A stretch of DNA of 35,243 nucleotides from DAOMNN01 sp050486545 (GTDB taxonomy: Bacteria; Pseudomonadota; Gammaproteobacteria; Burkholderiales; Rhodocyclaceae). The position numbers and the translations under genes were made by a program. The stretch spans positions 1-35,243 of the forward strand of contig JBJHDM010000033.1 of the NCBI GenBank assembly GCA_050486545.1. Reading direction: 5' to 3'. Below the pieces are notes generated by a model. The model made no database searches, had not been told where the DNA came from, and saw only the letters and a program-made list of their open reading frames with translations. This document shows, piece by piece, positions 16,150-22,689 of the stretch (its first letter is position 1; each line of letters opens with the position of its first letter).

Positions 16150-17205
16150 TCAGCAGATCCGCGGCAACTGCTCGCCGGAGAGCCAGTCGACCATGCGACG
16201 CCCGCCGAAACCGGTGCGGATCTGCACGAAACCGTGCGGATCATCGGTCACCGTCCCGATGCGTGCGGCCTGTGCCCCGAGCGGATGGGCGCGCATCGCT
16301 GCGAGTGCCCGGTCGGCCGCGTCCGCGTCGCAGATCACCACCAGCTTGCCTTCGTTGGCGACATACAGCGGATCCAGCCCGAGCAGTTCGCAGGCGGCAT
16401 GGACCTGCGCGCGCACCGGAATCGCCGACTCCTCCAGTTCCATGCCGACCCCGGATTGCAGCGCGATCTCGTTGAGCGTGGTCGCCAGTCCGCCGCGCGT
16501 CGGATCGCGCAGCACGCGGACCCCCGGGACGGCTTCGAGCAGCGCTTCCACGAGCCCGTGCAGCGCCGCGGAATCGGAAACGATCTCGGAATCGAAGGCG
16601 AGCGACTCGCGCTGCGCCATGATCGCCATCCCGTGGTCCCCGAGCGTTCCGGAGACGAGGATCACATCCCCCGGACGTGCGTTGGCGCCACCGATCTCGC
16701 GCCCCGCGGGCAAGGCGCCGACCCCGGTGGTCGTGATGAATACGCCGTCGCCCTTGCCCTGCTCGACGACCTTCGTATCGCCGGTGACGACCGGCACGCC
16801 GGCCGCACGCGAGGCGGCGGCCATCGAATCGACGATGCGCGCAAGCTCCGACAGCGGAAAACCCTCTTCGAGCACGAATCCCGCCGCCAGATAGAGCGGG
16901 CGGGCACCCATCACCGCGAGATCGTTGATCGTGCCATGCACGGACAGGCTGCCGATGTCCCCGCCCGGAAAGAACAGGGGACTGACGACATGCGAGTCGG
17001 TCGCCAGGACGAGGCGCTCGCCGCCCTGCGGGGCGGGCAGCACCGCGGCATCGTCGCCACGCCCGAGCCAGTCGTTCGAAAAGGCCCTGGCGAACAGTTC
17101 GGAGACGAGTTGCGCCATCGCGCGCCCCCCTGCCCCGTGTCCCAGGTCGATACGTCCGTTCTTGAGATCCAGCGGGCGCACGTGGCCCTTCTGCACTGCA
17201 CTCAT
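16150..17205 (-). CDS. hypE: Hydrogenase maturation protein HypE (carbamoyl dehydratase)
   Basis: A 351-residue PurM-like ATPase. Near the N-terminus is the nucleotide-binding LGHGAGGRAM, followed by GRGDDAAVLP, ATDSHVV and HGTINDLAVMGARPLYL. It ends in PRIC, the universal HypE tail whose cysteine is carbamoylated by HypF and dehydrated to thiocyanate, providing the two cyanide ligands. The ATG at 17205 overlaps the hypD stop by 4 nt (ATGA). The frame is open far upstream within hypD, but the family N-terminus fits this start. The partner for cyanide transfer, HypCD, is encoded immediately upstream. Confidence 0.95.
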   Translation of the reverse strand: MSAVQKGHVRPLDLKNGRIDLGHGAGGRAMAQLVSELFARAFSNDWLGRGDDAAVLPAPQGGERLVLATDSHVVSPLFFPGGDIGSLSVHGTINDLAVMGARPLYLAAGFVLEEGFPLSELARIVDSMAAASRAAGVPVVTGDTKVVEQGKGDGVFITTTGVGALPAGREIGGANARPGDVILVSGTLGDHGMAIMAQRESLAFDSEIVSDSAALHGLVEALLEAVPGVRVLRDPTRGGLATTLNEIALQSGVGMELEESAIPVRAQVHAACELLGLDPLYVANEGKLVVICDADAADRALAAMRAHPLGAQAARIGTVTDDPHGFVQIRTGFGGRRMVDWLSGEQLPRIC

Positions 17206-18383
17206 CCGTGCCTGGCTCCTGTGAGCACTTCCGTTCTTCCCCCGGTTGCCTGGATCGCGACATCCCGGAACCGCCCGTAGTTGTAATGCGCCGCGCACGC
17301 GCCCTCGGACGAGACCATGCACGACCCGACCGGATTCTCCGGCGTGCACACCGTGCCGAAGAGCTTGCAGTCGGTCGGGATCTTCACGCCACGCAGGATC
17401 GCGCCGCATTCGCAGGCCCGATTGTCGGGCACGCTGACGAAGGACAGGTCGAACTTCGCCTCCGCGTCCCAGGGTGCGAACGCGGAGCGGATGCGAAGCG
17501 CCGAATACGGCACCTCGCCCAGTCCTCGCCATTCGAAGCTGCGCCGCAGTTCGAAGACTTCGCTCACCAGTGCCTGGGCCTTGAGATTGCCCTCGGGTGT
17601 CACGGCCCGGGAAAACTCGTTCTCGACCTCGGCGCGGCATTCGTTGACCTGGCGGATCAGCATGCGGATCGCCTGCATCACGTCCAGCGGCTCGAAGCCG
17701 GCGATGACCACCGGCTTGCGGTATTCCTCGGCAAAGAACGCGTAGGGCCGGCTGCCGATGACCGTCGAGACATGCGCTGGCCCGATGAAGCCATCCAGCG
17801 GCACGGTGCCGTAGCGGCGCACTTCGGGCGACTCGAGGATCGTCGAGATCGCCGACGGCGTCAGCACGTGGTTGCACAGGACGCTGAAGTTCGTCACCTT
17901 CCGCTCCCGCGCCTGGCGGATCAGCAGGGCCGTCGGCGGCGTGGTCGTCTCGAAACCGATCGCGAAGAACACGACTTCGCGCTGCGGATGCTCGTCGGCC
18001 AGCCGCAGGGCGTCGGCTGCCGAATACACCATGCGGACATCGGCCCCGCGGGCCTTGGCCCGGAGCAGCGACAGCCCGTCCGAGGCCGGCACCCGCAGGC
18101 AGTCGCCGTAGGTGCACAGGATGACTTCGGGGCGCGACAGCGCAAGTCGGATCGCCATGTCGATCCGGCCGATCGGCAGTACGCAGACCGGGCAGCCGGG
18201 CCCGTGGATCATGCGCACGTTGCCGGGCAGCAGGTCGGTGACGCCGTAGCGCGAGATCGCGTGCGTATGGCCGCCACAGAACTCCATGAACGCATACGTG
18301 CGACCGGTTGCGGCCTCGCGGCGGATCGCGCCGGCCAGCGTACGCGCCAGCGCACCGTCGCGGAACTCGTCGACGTATTTCAC
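17202..18383 (-). CDS. hypD: Hydrogenase maturation protein HypD (Fe(CN)2CO assembly)
   Basis: A 393-residue iron-sulfur scaffold. Seen motifs: FCGGHTHAISRYG with the catalytic cysteine, GPGCPVCVLP, AIGFETTTP, and the C-terminal cysteines of the [4Fe-4S] cluster (CECGAILRG, DCKLFG, GTVCTPENPVGSCMVSSEGAC). With HypC it holds the iron while cyanide from HypE and the CO are attached. The GTG start at 18383 overlaps the hypC TGA (GTGA) and has GGAGGA about 10 nt upstream. It belongs to the hypC-hypD-hypE coupled block. Confidence 0.95.
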   Translation of the reverse strand: MKYVDEFRDGALARTLAGAIRREAATGRTYAFMEFCGGHTHAISRYGVTDLLPGNVRMIHGPGCPVCVLPIGRIDMAIRLALSRPEVILCTYGDCLRVPASDGLSLLRAKARGADVRMVYSAADALRLADEHPQREVVFFAIGFETTTPPTALLIRQARERKVTNFSVLCNHVLTPSAISTILESPEVRRYGTVPLDGFIGPAHVSTVIGSRPYAFFAEEYRKPVVIAGFEPLDVMQAIRMLIRQVNECRAEVENEFSRAVTPEGNLKAQALVSEVFELRRSFEWRGLGEVPYSALRIRSAFAPWDAEAKFDLSFVSVPDNRACECGAILRGVKIPTDCKLFGTVCTPENPVGSCMVSSEGACAAHYNYGRFRDVAIQATGGRTEVLTGARHG

Positions 18384-18628
18384 CCGGACAATTCCTCCCC
18401 GGCTGCGACCACGTCGAGCCCGGCCTCTGCAAACAGCGCCAGCGTGCGCGCGGCCTCCTCCGGATCGAGCCTGGTCAGCGCATAACCGACATGCACGATC
18501 ACGTAGTCGCCGATCCCGACATCCTCGACCAGCGCAAGCGAAATCTCCTTGCGCACGCCGCCGAGATCGACCCGGCAGGCGTCGCCATCGAGCAGTTCCA
18601 CGATCCGGGCGGGAATCGCCAGACACAT
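18380..18628 (-). CDS. hypC: Hydrogenase assembly chaperone HypC
   Basis: An 82-residue small chaperone beginning MCLAIPARIVE. The invariant Cys2, exposed after methionine removal, binds iron and the large-subunit precursor. GVRKEISLALVEDVGIGDYVIVHVGYAL is the family core. It carries the Fe(CN)2CO unit with HypD to the large subunit. It begins 3 nt after hypF and overlaps the hypD start. Any chaperone dedicated to an energy-conserving hydrogenase, such as HupF, would be encoded elsewhere. Confidence 0.95.
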   Translation of the reverse strand: MCLAIPARIVELLDGDACRVDLGGVRKEISLALVEDVGIGDYVIVHVGYALTRLDPEEAARTLALFAEAGLDVVAAGEELSG

Positions 18629-18631
18629 GAG

Positions 18632-19786
18632 TCAAGTCCTCCGATGAAAGGATTGCAGCGCCACCCAGGCCTGTCCCAGCGCGATCCCGGCATCGCCGGG
18701 CGACAGGACACGGGCCTCGAGCACGCACAGACCGTCGGCACGCAGGCCTCGGGCGAGTCCGTCCGACAGGAGGCGATTGTGGAAACAGCCGCCCGACAGC
18801 ACGACGGTGTCGACCGCTTCGCGCACGTGCGCCCGGCGCACCCATTCGCGCATCGCGGCGACCAGCGTCGCATGGAAACGTGCCGCACCCCGGGCCGGGT
18901 CCCGTTCGGCCGTCAGGCACTCGAACACCGGCAACAGGTCCAGCACACCGTCTGTGCCGATCGTCCATCCATCGCGATCGGGCTCGACCGGGCCATGCGC
19001 CGTCGCCAGGCGTTCGAGCGCCATCGCAGCCTCGGCTTCGAAACGCATCACCTCGCACACCCCGAGCAGGCCGGACACCGCATCGAACCAGCGCCCCAGG
19101 CTGGTCGTCATCGGGCACAGCGACGGGCGCGCGAGCACCTGCACCAGCGTTGCCGCCTCCCTTCGATGCGCGAACCGCGTCGCGATCCGTTCCTCCCGGC
19201 CCAATGCGTGCAGTCCGGCCGCCGCCATGCGCCAGGGTTCGCGTGCGGCACGGTCGCCGCCGGGCAGCGGTAGCGGGCGCAGATGGCCGAGCCGCACGAA
19301 CCGGTCGCCGTCGACCCGGAGCAACTCCCCACCCCAAGCCGTTCCGTCCGTCCCCAGGCCGACGCCGTCCAGGGCCAGGCCGAGCGCCGGGCCCGCATGA
19401 CCGTGCTCGGCGAGCACGGCGGCCACGTGGGCATGATGGTGCTGGACGGCAACGGCCGGCACACCGAGTTCGGCGGCCATCGCGCAGGCCAGCCGGGTCG
19501 AGTGGAAATCGGGATGCAGGTCGTGCGCGACGATGTCGATCGCGACCCCGTCGCGCTGCCGCAAGGCCTGCGCGGCCGATTCGGCAAGGCGGCAGACGTC
19601 GGGATCGTCGAGGTCGCCGAGCGGTTCGGTCAGCCAAGCACGGCCGTCGTGCACGAGGCACGGCGCATTCTTGAACCAGGCACCGAAGGCAAGCACATCG
19701 GGCCCCGCCGTCGAGACCGGAATCGGTGCGCGAAAGCCGATGCCGGCCCGGACTGCAGCAGCCTCGGCAAGGATCGCGGGGTTCAA
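18632..19786 (-). CDS. hypF: Short HypF: Kae1-like carbamoyltransferase domain only
   Basis: A 384-residue protein corresponding to the C-terminal half of standard ~750-residue HypF. It has the Kae1/TobZ-like metal and nucleotide site (VQHHHAHVAAVL, 116-120), ALDGVGLGTDGTAWGGE, and LSGGCFHNRLL near the end, all intact. The N-terminal acylphosphatase domain, the two zinc fingers and the YrdC-like domain that makes carbamoyl-adenylate are absent, and the upstream DNA is hypB rather than a broken HypF. As I recall, R. eutropha HypF1 is similarly short and works, so this may be a natural variant. The start is a TTG at 19786, 4 nt after the hypB stop. HypF carbamoylates the HypE C-terminal cysteine. 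Confidence 0.88.
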   Translation of the reverse strand: MNPAILAEAAAVRAGIGFRAPIPVSTAGPDVLAFGAWFKNAPCLVHDGRAWLTEPLGDLDDPDVCRLAESAAQALRQRDGVAIDIVAHDLHPDFHSTRLACAMAAELGVPAVAVQHHHAHVAAVLAEHGHAGPALGLALDGVGLGTDGTAWGGELLRVDGDRFVRLGHLRPLPLPGGDRAAREPWRMAAAGLHALGREERIATRFAHRREAATLVQVLARPSLCPMTTSLGRWFDAVSGLLGVCEVMRFEAEAAMALERLATAHGPVEPDRDGWTIGTDGVLDLLPVFECLTAERDPARGAARFHATLVAAMREWVRRAHVREAVDTVVLSGGCFHNRLLSDGLARGLRADGLCVLEARVLSPGDAGIALGQAWVALQSFHRRT

Positions 19787-19790
19787 GCGC

Positions 19791-20777
19791 TCACCCCGTC
19801 CGGGCGCCGCGCGCCTGCAGCGCTGCCATACCGCGCTCGATCCACGCCAGCCATTCGGCCATGCCTTCGCCCGACGTCGCCGAGCTGCGGATCACCTCCA
19901 GGCGCGGATTGACGCGGCGCGCGTAGTCGATCGCGCGCTCGACATCGAAGGCGAGGTGCGGAAGCAGGTCGATCTTGTTGAGCAGCATCAGGTCCGCGGC
20001 GGCGAACATGTCGGGATACTTGAGCGGCTTGTCTTCGCCCTCGGTCACCGACAGGATCGCGACCTTGTGCGCTTCACCGAGGTCGAAGGCCGCCGGACAC
20101 ACCAGGTTTCCGACGTTCTCGATCAACAGGAGGCTCCGCTCGGGCGGAGCGAGCCTGTCGAGCGCACGCCCGACCATGTCGGCATCGAGGTGGCACCCCT
20201 TGCCGGTATTGATCTGCAACGCGGGCGCACCGGTCTCGCGGATGCGTTCGGCGTCGAATTCGGTCTGCTGGTCGCCCTCGATCACCGCCACCGGGACGCG
20301 GCCTGCAAGCTCCCGGATCGTGCGGACGAGCAACGAGGTCTTGCCCGACCCCGGACTCGAGACCAGGTTCAGCGCGAAGATCCCGCGCGCTTCGAGCGCG
20401 CGCCGGTTCGCCGCCGCGATCGCGTCGTTCTTGCCCAGGATATCGCGCTCGATCCGCAACATCTGCGCCTGCGACAGCCCGGGAGCGTGTGCATGCGCCG
20501 GCCCCGAACCGAAATGCATCGCATCACCCTCGGAACGTACGTGCGCCACCTCCGAATCCCCGAGAGCACCCGCGGCTCCATCGTCCGCGCCCGGATGCAC
20601 ATGGTCGTGCGGATGCCGGTGCGGGTGGCTGTGGCGTGTCCCATCCGGATGCACGTGCTCGTGCATGTGTCCCGCCGGCTTCCACGACAGCGTGCGCCCT
20701 GCCCCGGGCTTCCCGGACGGCCGGCGCATGCCGCCGATCGTGACTTCACCGCTTCCGCAACCGCATACCGTACACAT
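19791..20777 (-). CDS. hypB: Hydrogenase nickel-incorporation GTPase HypB
   Basis: A 328-residue SIMIBI-class GTPase. The N-terminus MCTVCGCG is the high-affinity nickel motif CxxCGC. A long histidine-rich stretch (about 38-62, with HMHEHVH and HPHRHPHDHVH), plus HAHA near 95, should store nickel. The GTPase domain has Walker A SSPGSGKTSLL (about 140-150), EGDQQTEFD, ENVGNLVCP and NKIDLLPH. It works with HypA to insert nickel into hydrogenase large subunits, here HupV and presumably other hydrogenases. The ATG at 20777 is preceded by GGGAGAA. It is 38 nt after hypA and 4 nt before hypF. Confidence 0.95.
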   Translation of the reverse strand: MCTVCGCGSGEVTIGGMRRPSGKPGAGRTLSWKPAGHMHEHVHPDGTRHSHPHRHPHDHVHPGADDGAAGALGDSEVAHVRSEGDAMHFGSGPAHAHAPGLSQAQMLRIERDILGKNDAIAAANRRALEARGIFALNLVSSPGSGKTSLLVRTIRELAGRVPVAVIEGDQQTEFDAERIRETGAPALQINTGKGCHLDADMVGRALDRLAPPERSLLLIENVGNLVCPAAFDLGEAHKVAILSVTEGEDKPLKYPDMFAAADLMLLNKIDLLPHLAFDVERAIDYARRVNPRLEVIRSSATSGEGMAEWLAWIERGMAALQARGARTG

Positions 20778-20815
20778 CTTCGTTCTCCCGCCCCCGCGTG
20801 GATCGCGTCCTTCGA

Positions 20816-21157
20816 CTATTCGATCTCGAGTTCCCGGACCCGCATTTCGGTTCCGCCCGTCGCCTGCACCTGGTAGCTCCCGCAGTTCGGACAGGCCTCG
20901 TACAGGCGCGCGATCGGGACCGACTGCCTGCAGTTCATGCACCAGCCGGTCCCCGCCACCGTCTCGATGCCGATCCGCGCACCTTCGGCCACCGTGCCGC
21001 GCAGCACCACCTCGAGGCAGAAGCTCAAGGCCTCGACCTCGACCGACGAAAGCTCGCCGATCTCGAGGATCACCGCCTTGACGCGATTCAATTCCCGCCC
21101 GTCGACGGCGTCCTCGACGATGCCGCGCACGCCTTCGGCCAGCGCCATCTCATGCAT
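20816..21157 (-). CDS. hypA: Hydrogenase nickel metallochaperone HypA
   Basis: A 113-residue protein beginning MHEMALAEGV; the Met-His-Glu start is the nickel site, which fixes the ATG at 21157. The zinc-binding site is CMNC (Cys73, Cys76) and CPNC (Cys89, Cys92). It hands nickel to the large subunit together with HypB. Its start overlaps the 3' end of hupK by 8 nt, and hypB follows after 38 nt. Standard length and motifs; nothing unusual. Confidence 0.95.
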   Translation of the reverse strand: MHEMALAEGVRGIVEDAVDGRELNRVKAVILEIGELSSVEVEALSFCLEVVLRGTVAEGARIGIETVAGTGWCMNCRQSVPIARLYEACPNCGSYQVQATGGTEMRVRELEIE

Positions 21158-22271
21158 CCCCGGGCTCCTGCAGCACGACTTCATGGGCGATACAGGGATC
21201 GAGCCCCAGCACCAGCGCGCGCAAACGCAGCAAGGCCGCATCGCGCGAAGGCGCGGCCCAACCCACGGCCTCGCGCACGAACGCGCCTTCCGGATGAAAG
21301 TTCCACTCCGTCGGGGCCACGATCCCGTAGGCGGCCACCCGATCACCGTCGAGCCGGGTCGCATGCAGCAGCAGGCCGCGGGCAGTCTCCACGCAGGCGA
21401 TGCCGGTGCCCGGCTCCGGAGAGGCCGCATCCACGAGCAGCGGCATGTCGCCGGCCATGGGGTGACGCAAGCGGCTCGCACAATCGGCCAGATCGATCGC
21501 CCGTGCGAACAGTCGCGCCGCGGTCCGATGACCGCGCGACAGCAGGGTGCGGACAAGCAGGGACTGCGCATGCCGGGACAACGTGCCGGTTTCGTGCGCA
21601 CGACCCTCGAACACGGGCGCGGCACAGAAGTCCTCGGGCGGCACGGCGCCAAGCGTCTCGGCCCACCCGGCCGCGGGCATGCAGGGCAGCAGTGGAACGG
21701 CTTCAGCCTCGGGCGTGGAAGACCCCATCTCGATCAGGTCGGCCAGCGTATCGCCGATGGTGCCGCCACTGCGCGCGCGCTCGACGAACTCCGTGAGCCC
21801 CTGCGGCTCGCGAATCGCACGAAAGAAGCCGCCGAGCAGCTCGACCGCGACGATATCGAGCAGATCGCCTCCCAGATCGTAGGCAGCCTTCGCGTCGTTC
21901 GACAGGGCAAGCCGCCGGTACAGGTTGGCAAAACGTTCACGCCGTGGCGTATGCCCGAACAGGACCGGCCAGTCGAGCATCAGGCGCCAAAGGTGCTCCT
22001 GCGCACTTTCCGCGGCGATGCTGCGCTCTTCCAGTGCCGCATCCTCGCGGCTCACGCCGGGAGCACCGGCTGCGACAAACGCCGCCGATGCGGCCAGCCT
22101 CTGTGCCTGGCGACAGACGCTGAAAAGAGCCGGAACCAGGTCGATCGCCTCGGCCGCCGAACGGCCGACCAGCACCCTGGCCGCCTGCGGGCGCGGATTG
22201 CGAACGGTCACGCCGGTCACGCATCCACCCTCCCAACGGGCCTCGATTCGAAGGGGCGCCACCACGTTCAT
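21150..22271 (-). CDS. hupK: HupK/HoxV-like maturation protein, derived from a hydrogenase large subunit
   Basis: A 373-residue protein that reads as a diverged large-subunit paralogue. The region matching L1 (VPRICGICS of HupV) is VPALFSVCR, keeping only the second cysteine (Cys53). The region matching L2 (DPCMVC) is DPCIAH (358-363), keeping only the first cysteine. PTEWNFHPEG matches PTTWNFSPRD of HupV. HupK/HoxV proteins are thought to act as an intermediate scaffold for the Fe(CN)2CO group during hydrogenase assembly under oxygen. The ATG at 22271 has GGAG 7 nt upstream. The open frame extends to 22445, but that lies inside the predicted sigma-54 promoter. It is the first gene of the operon. 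Confidence 0.85.
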   Translation of the reverse strand: MNVVAPLRIEARWEGGCVTGVTVRNPRPQAARVLVGRSAAEAIDLVPALFSVCRQAQRLAASAAFVAAGAPGVSREDAALEERSIAAESAQEHLWRLMLDWPVLFGHTPRRERFANLYRRLALSNDAKAAYDLGGDLLDIVAVELLGGFFRAIREPQGLTEFVERARSGGTIGDTLADLIEMGSSTPEAEAVPLLPCMPAAGWAETLGAVPPEDFCAAPVFEGRAHETGTLSRHAQSLLVRTLLSRGHRTAARLFARAIDLADCASRLRHPMAGDMPLLVDAASPEPGTGIACVETARGLLLHATRLDGDRVAAYGIVAPTEWNFHPEGAFVREAVGWAAPSRDAALLRLRALVLGLDPCIAHEVVLQEPGDA

Positions 22272-22689
22272 CCGCGCACTCCATCCAGCTCCAGAAAACC
22301 ATCGGCGCCGGAGCGCCCTGCGAGCGGCCGACCGGCACGGCCGGCACCGTCGTGCCTCCATGTTAACGCGCGGATCGCGATCACGCATTCGCGTCAGGCC
22401 CGCTCGGCCGGGGTCGATGGCACAGGTTTTCATGGCCCGCGCCACTCGCAGAAACCGTGCCAGGAAGCCCCGTACCGCCTGAACACCATCGGCACAACGG
22501 CTTCGTCCGTGATGCCGCGCTGCGAATCAGCGCGTCAGACGGAAAGAATCTTTCCACTGATGCGACAATATGGATGCCTGCCTTGCGGCGGGCAACGCGA
22601 GATCGGAAACCGCTTTCCGCTCATGGTCATCCCGTAACCACCGACCGGAATTGCGGGACATGTGCCCGCAGCCGACGAGCGCTGCCGGA
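22272..22689. other. Intergenic region between spoT and hupK: leader and promoter of the hup/hyp operon
   Basis: 418 bp without a convincing gene. From 22271 upwards it contains the hupK ribosome-binding site, a presumed 165-nt leader, the sigma-54 promoter at 22448-22463, then short imperfect palindromes (22541-22555, GGAAAGA-A-TCTTTCC, and a CGGAAA/TTTCCG pair near 22607-22622) before the spoT stop. I found no run of Ts to make a convincing terminator for spoT, so read-through from spoT is possible. Confidence 0.6.
22448..22463 (-). promoter_or_regulatory. Sigma-54 (-24/-12) promoter upstream of hupK
   Basis: On the minus strand the sequence is CTGGCACGGTTTCTGC. Against the sigma-54 consensus YTGGCACG-N4-TTGC only one base differs (C for the first T of TTGC), and the GG-GC spacing is exact. 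Transcription would start near 22436, about 165 nt before the hupK ATG. The run it would drive encodes the NtrC-family activator HoxA, consistent with positive autoregulation. The upstream activator site and any IHF site were not identified. Confidence 0.75.

Noticed and set aside
14405..16894. An 829-codon open frame on the plus strand opposite hypX and hypE
   Set aside because: It is antisense to clear hypX and hypE genes. Long open antisense frames arise from the strong third-position GC bias.
16923..16945. A second sigma-54-like TGGCACG motif on the minus strand
   Set aside because: It lies inside hypE coding sequence and has no TTGC at the -12 position.
22272..22445. A 58-residue N-terminal extension of HupK
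   Set aside because: It is arginine-rich and unlike the family, and its start would lie inside the sigma-54 promoter, upstream of the predicted transcription start.
22595..22689. A rho-independent terminator after spoT
   Set aside because: Only short imperfect stems are present, without a following T run.
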